Assembly: GCA_003452915.1 (NCBI GenBank)
Contig: DMMZ01000031.1
Span: 1 to 6,448 of the forward strand
DNA from: Clostridiales bacterium
GTDB taxonomy: Bacteria; Bacillota; Clostridia; Oscillospirales; CAG-382
Length of the DNA: 6,448 bases
Reading direction: 5' to 3'
Below the pieces are notes generated by a model, which was given only the letters and a program-made list of their open reading frames with translations, was not told where the DNA came from and searched no databases. Shown in pieces: positions 3,692 to 6,448 of the stretch (position 1 is its first letter; each line of letters opens with the position of its first letter). The position numbers were made by a program, and so were the translations under genes.

Positions 3692-5361
3692 CAAACGAGG
3701 AGAGTTCCGGCGAGAAGCATTTGGGGAAAAAATATGCGTTGAAAAACGATAATATTATTTCCGGCTCAATCAAATTGCTGATCATTGTTTTTACCGCTGA
3801 ACTCGGTATTATGTTCGTATTTAAATATTTTAATCTGGCATCCGGGATGCCGGATACTGTTATCAATTTTCTTGATGCTTTTCTACTGTCCTTTATCATC
3901 GCGCCTGTCGTTTATTTCATTATTATTGTGCCGATACAAAGAAACTACGCGAAGAATACTCTGATAATAAAAGAAGCGCTTGCTTTGAAAGACAGGATAA
4001 CCGAAGGAATTAACGAATGGATCCTGCTCCTTGATAAGGAATCACGGATTTTGTGGGCGAATAAGAAAGCGTTGAGAGCTTATGGCAATGGAATAATAGG
4101 CAAATATTGTTATGATGTAGTTCATCATCTTGACGGTGATTCCCCGGAGCAGAAAAAGTTGTGTCCCGTGCAGCAGATAATAGATACAGGCATACAAACG
4201 ACACTTACCCATACTCATTATGATAAAGACGGAACCATGCTTTATTTTGAGGTCAATGTCTATCCCGTGAGAGACGAAAATAATAAAGTAATAAATTTTG
4301 TGCATGTTTCAAGGGATATTACGGAAAAAGTAAGGTTGGAGGAGACAATAAGGAATATTATTGATCCCCTTATTGTTATCGGAGCAAATAGAAATATTTC
4401 AAGCGTAAATATAGAAGCGGAAACGCTGCTGGGCTATTCGAAGGATGAGCTTGTTGGAAATCCGGCATCGCGTATCATTACGGAAAAAGTAATAGATGAT
4501 CTATTTAAGAAGGAGTCGATCAGCAATTCTGAAATAACCTGTACGACCAGGAACAAAGAAGAAATACCGGTGAGCTTTTCCGGTTCTGTTATGAAAGATA
4601 AGAACGGCGGTTTTATCGGAGCTGTGTACGTTATCCGCGATATGCGGAAATTAAGAAAGCTGCAGAGTGAGCTCTTCCAGTCGGAGAAGATGGCCAGTGT
4701 CGGCCGTCTTGCCGGAGGAGTCGCGCATGAGATTAATAATCCGCTTACGGTAATACTTGGTTATTCTCAAAACGGTATTAAAAATCTAAAAGAGGATAAC
4801 CCGATGTATAAACCGTTAAAGTCGATCGAAGAGGCCTCGAAAAGATGCAAGAGGATAATCGATGATTTGCTGGCGTTCTCAAGGGCTGAAAAGTCGGAAA
4901 AAGAGGAAGTTGACATCAATGAAGCAATTGAACAGGCGCTGTCTCTGGTCAATGCCTTGTCAAAAACAAAAAATATACAGATTATCAGGAACTATGGAGA
5001 GGGGCTTCCCCGGTTAACGGTAAATAAAAACAGGATACAGCAGGTAATCGTGAATTTGTGCAACAATGCCATGGATGCAATGCCCAAAGGGGGCTCGATC
5101 ACAGTTCGGACAAAAATATCCGGGGAAAGCATCGAGATAGAAATATCTGACACCGGAGAAGGAATGTCGGAGGAAGTAAAAAAGCATTTATTTGAACCAT
5201 TTTTCACTACAAAAGAAGTCGGAAAAGGCACAGGCCTGGGCTTAAGTCTTTGCCACGGGATAGTGACAAAATCCGGCGGGAGTATCAAAATTGATTCAGA
5301 AAAAGGCAAAGGAACGACTATAACCGTAAGCTTACCCTTAAAAACTCCGTTTGGAGCTTAA
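3688..5361 (+). CDS. membrane PAS-PAS sensor histidine kinase
   Basis: This 557-residue protein has two membrane segments (about 27-47 and 60-82) joined by a short loop, then PAS 1 (about 103-215), PAS 2 (about 218-325), a dimerisation/phosphoacceptor domain with H347 in HEINNPLT, and an ATPase domain with the N box (N460 in NLCNNAMDAM), G1 (DTGEGM, 488-493), F box (FEPFFTTK, 502-509) and G2 (GKGTGLGLS, 512-520). All catalytic motifs are intact. There is almost no periplasmic portion, so signals are probably sensed by the cytoplasmic PAS domains. PAS 1 has C141 and C159, placed as in PAS domains of anaerobe kinases, possibly for redox or cofactor sensing. The ATG follows AAGGA by six bases and overlaps the preceding stop. 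No receiver is fused or immediately adjacent; candidate partners are the receivers at 1509 and 2351. Confidence 0.93.
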   Translation: MTNEESSGEKHLGKKYALKNDNIISGSIKLLIIVFTAELGIMFVFKYFNLASGMPDTVINFLDAFLLSFIIAPVVYFIIIVPIQRNYAKNTLIIKEALALKDRITEGINEWILLLDKESRILWANKKALRAYGNGIIGKYCYDVVHHLDGDSPEQKKLCPVQQIIDTGIQTTLTHTHYDKDGTMLYFEVNVYPVRDENNKVINFVHVSRDITEKVRLEETIRNIIDPLIVIGANRNISSVNIEAETLLGYSKDELVGNPASRIITEKVIDDLFKKESISNSEITCTTRNKEEIPVSFSGSVMKDKNGGFIGAVYVIRDMRKLRKLQSELFQSEKMASVGRLAGGVAHEINNPLTVILGYSQNGIKNLKEDNPMYKPLKSIEEASKRCKRIIDDLLAFSRAEKSEKEEVDINEAIEQALSLVNALSKTKNIQIIRNYGEGLPRLTVNKNRIQQVIVNLCNNAMDAMPKGGSITVRTKISGESIEIEISDTGEGMSEEVKKHLFEPFFTTKEVGKGTGLGLSLCHGIVTKSGGSIKIDSEKGKGTTITVSLPLKTPFGA

Positions 5362-5540
5362 ATATATTTAAAGAATATCTCACTCTATTTTCCATAAAAA
5401 ACCTCGAACATTCTGTTAATACCTTATGAATAAGCCTCCCCTTATTTCATATTCCGCGTATTTGAACTGATACTTCAGCTATATACCTGAGTTAAAACGA
5501 ATTGTATATGGGATTGGAGGGTATTCTTTAATTAAATTAA

Positions 5541-5572
5541 AACCCTAAAAACGAAGTAGAAATATTAGGGTT
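5541..5572. repeat. stem-loop with 8-bp perfect stem
   Basis: AACCCTAA (5541-5548) pairs with TTAGGGTT (5565-5572) around a 16-base loop. The stem can be extended with a two-base bulge by TTAA on either side. No T tract follows, so it is not a simple terminator. Its loop contains CGAAGTAGAAA, which is complementary to 5697-5707. Confidence 0.45.
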
Positions 5573-5645
5573 AAGCTGCAGAAGAACCTAAATGCAAATT
5601 GCTTGTATCAGTGGAATCCCGTAGCTTTGTAATCTGTGGAATCGA

Positions 5646-5717
5646 ACCCGAAATCTCCCTGAAACTGCAATATTCAGTATGTCAATAATAATACGCTTTC
5701 TACTTCGGATTTCGGGT
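5646..5717. repeat. long-range inverted repeats converging on one block
   Basis: ACCCGAAATC (5646-5655) is the exact reverse complement of GATTTCGGGT (5708-5717). The bases directly before it, TTTCTACTTCG (5697-5707), are the exact reverse complement of CGAAGTAGAAA (5552-5562). One continuous 21-base block can thus pair with two separate upstream segments. Confidence 0.4.
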
Positions 5718-5750
5718 GAAATATTTATGTGTGTTATATACTTCGGCTTT

Positions 5751-5759
5751 TGCTATAAT
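5751..5759 (+). promoter_or_regulatory. extended -10 promoter for a leaderless mRNA
   Basis: TGC followed by TATAAT (5754-5759) is a perfect extended -10. The expected start of transcription, six or seven bases after the hexamer, is the A of the ATG at 5766. A -35 near 5731 is weak (GTGTTA), as is common with extended -10 promoters. Confidence 0.65.
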
Positions 5760-5765
5760 CTAGTT

Positions 5766-6122
5766 ATGCTAGATAAAAACGAAGCCAGAAGAGAGTATAA
5801 AAACACCCTGCAGCCCATGGGGGTGTACTGCTTAACCAATTCAAAGAACGGTAAGATGTTTATCGGCAGCAGTATGAATGTTAATAACATCTTCAACAGG
5901 ATATCTTTCCAGTTAAAGCTCGGGTCCTATACCAATGAGGATGTTCAAAAGGACTATAACCTTCTGGGTGAAGCGGCTTTTTCATTTAAGGTTTTGGATT
6001 ATCTTAAACCGGTGGATGAATTGGGCTATGATTATAAAGCCGATTTGCAAGTGCTTGAAGAACTTTGGTTGGAAAAGCTTCAGCCGTATGGTAAATCGGG
6101 ATACAATACTAAGAATAAATAA
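5766..6122 (+). CDS. GIY-YIG nuclease-like protein
   Basis: This 118-residue protein has the GIY-YIG fold signature near its N-terminus: GVY (19-21) and FIG (32-34) in KMFIGSS, R45 where the catalytic arginine is expected, then a helix, GEAAFSFKVLD (69-79), and a C-terminal LEELWLEKLQPYG...YN segment (97-114) with E98/E99 as candidate metal-binding glutamates. It resembles the short stand-alone GIY-YIG proteins, including those annotated as LuxR-like GIY-YIG, rather than UvrC or homing endonucleases, and has no added DNA-binding domain. The open frame extends back to 5679, but ATG 5766 is chosen: homologous sequence begins there, no ribosome site precedes it, and the promoter places the RNA start on this codon. 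Whether it cuts DNA is not known; the first Y of YIG is F. Confidence 0.8.
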   Translation: MLDKNEARREYKNTLQPMGVYCLTNSKNGKMFIGSSMNVNNIFNRISFQLKLGSYTNEDVQKDYNLLGEAAFSFKVLDYLKPVDELGYDYKADLQVLEELWLEKLQPYGKSGYNTKNK

Positions 6123-6211
6123 CCATCCTCGTTAACCTTCATGTTCTCAAAAGGTGGAAATATGTCAATTTAAGGTGCCTGTTGGTCGTAGTTTCTTTTA
6201 TAAGAGAGATA

Positions 6212-6217
6212 TATAAT
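6212..6217 (+). promoter_or_regulatory. possible -10 of the lipoprotein gene
   Basis: TATAAT at 6212-6217 lies 31 bases ahead of the lipoprotein ATG. The sequence where a -35 should be (about 6188-6194) is a poor match, so the promoter is tentative. The 125 bases between the nuclease gene and the lipoprotein gene show nothing else clear. Confidence 0.35.
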
Positions 6218-6247
6218 ATTACTAAAGAAATCCAAAGCCGGGAGAGT

Positions 6248-6448
6248 ATGAAGATGATAAAAAATATTGTGTTTGCTTTGCTCGCAGTTGTTGTTCTCGC
6301 GGGCTGTGCTTCAATAGAGCAGCCTGTAGAATTTAAAGAGCTGCAATTATACGGAACGATTATAGATAATGCTTGCGCGGTACAGCATAAAAATGATATG
6401 GATCAATTTTCGAAAACCTACTCCACAGAGCAGGCCTTAAATTGCACT
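6248..6448 (+). CDS. lipoprotein, 5' part only
   Basis: The first 67 codons are present; the window edge cuts the gene. A lysine-containing start, a hydrophobic stretch (about 7-17) and the lipobox LAGC with C20 mark a lipoprotein processed by signal peptidase II. A21-S22 after the cysteine would not retain it in the inner membrane by the E. coli +2 Asp rule, so outer-membrane placement is possible. The mature part has G36-T-I-I-D-N-A-C43 and another cysteine at C66, a pattern seen in small secreted cysteine proteins of unknown function. GGGAG (6240-6244) is three bases from this ATG and nine from the in-frame ATG at 6254, so the true start may be 6254. Confidence 0.75.
   Translation, partial: MKMIKNIVFALLAVVVLAGCASIEQPVEFKELQLYGTIIDNACAVQHKNDMDQFSKTYSTEQALNCT

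Larger units (their letters stand above)
5362..5765. other. 404-base gene-free gap
   Basis: No coding region with a plausible ribosome site and codon pattern was found on either strand. The left part (5362-5520) is AT-rich with no clear intrinsic terminator after the kinase. The right part contains a stem-loop (5541-5572), two GTGGAATC direct repeats (5611-5618 and 5636-5643), a bipartite complementary arrangement (5552-5562 and 5646-5655 with 5697-5717) and the promoter of the nuclease gene. It may encode a structured RNA or be a remnant of a mobile element. Confidence 0.5.

Noticed and set aside
5552..5707. Resemblance of TTTCTACTTC to Cas12a-type CRISPR repeats
   Set aside because: The matching GTAGAT stem half is missing, the copies are inverted rather than direct, and there is no regular spacer pattern or cas gene.
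5620..5720. tRNA-like T-arm (GGGTTCGATTCC) on the minus strand
   Set aside because: The T stem does not pair properly and no acceptor stem, D arm or anticodon arm could be found around it.
5679..5765. N-terminal extension of the GIY-YIG protein
   Set aside because: It contains the promoter, has no ribosome site, and its predicted residues do not resemble the family.
6134..6160. ACCTT/AAGGT inverted pair after the nuclease gene as a terminator
   Set aside because: The stem is only about five bases and no T tract follows.
6163..6174. ATG with an upstream AGGTGG ribosome-like site
   Set aside because: The frame stops after three codons, so it is not a gene.

Overview
The window is AT-rich bacterial DNA with compact genes, mixed ATG, GTG and TTG starts, clear purine-rich ribosome sites and sigma70-like promoters. 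All supported genes lie on the + strand. A lipoprotein signal at the right edge and a two-PAS membrane histidine kinase suggest a Gram-negative-type envelope. Gene content (hemerythrin-like protein, many small regulators, DUF2934, receiver-only response regulators) resembles anaerobic or microaerophilic environmental lineages such as Omnitrophota or deltaproteobacteria-like groups. That placement is a guess from style, not from a marker gene.

Layout. Bases 1-244 hold no supported gene. They contain a GC-rich hairpin (72-97) and a strong promoter (184-211) for a hemerythrin-like protein (245-745). A second promoter (790-819), overlapped by a palindrome, precedes a run of small regulators: a ribbon-helix-helix-like protein (878-1120), its paralogue (1258-1494), a receiver-only response regulator (1509-1892), a winged-helix protein (1955-2329) and a second receiver-only response regulator (2351-2746). 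A DUF2934-like protein (2808-2990) and a five-cysteine mini-protein (3010-3240) follow. A second copy of the first promoter and leader (3307-3364) then drives the first 49 codons of a restriction-modification enzyme. That fragment runs straight into a tiny Cys/His protein (3515-3691), whose stop overlaps the start of a membrane PAS-PAS histidine kinase (3688-5361). A 404-base gap with several inverted repeats follows. After it come a GIY-YIG nuclease-like gene that appears to be leaderless (5766-6122) and the start of a lipoprotein gene cut by the window edge (6248-6448).

How the genes may work together. The notable theme is a dispersed two-component system. DNA-binding proteins (RHH, winged helix) and receiver domains are separate, alternating small genes rather than fused response regulators, and one orphan kinase lies downstream. 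An attractive but unproven reading is that the receivers control their neighbouring DNA-binding proteins by protein-protein contact, and that the PAS kinase (with paired cysteines in PAS 1) and the di-iron hemerythrin connect the locus to oxygen, NO or redox state. The kinase operon seems to have acquired its present promoter when a restriction gene was truncated.
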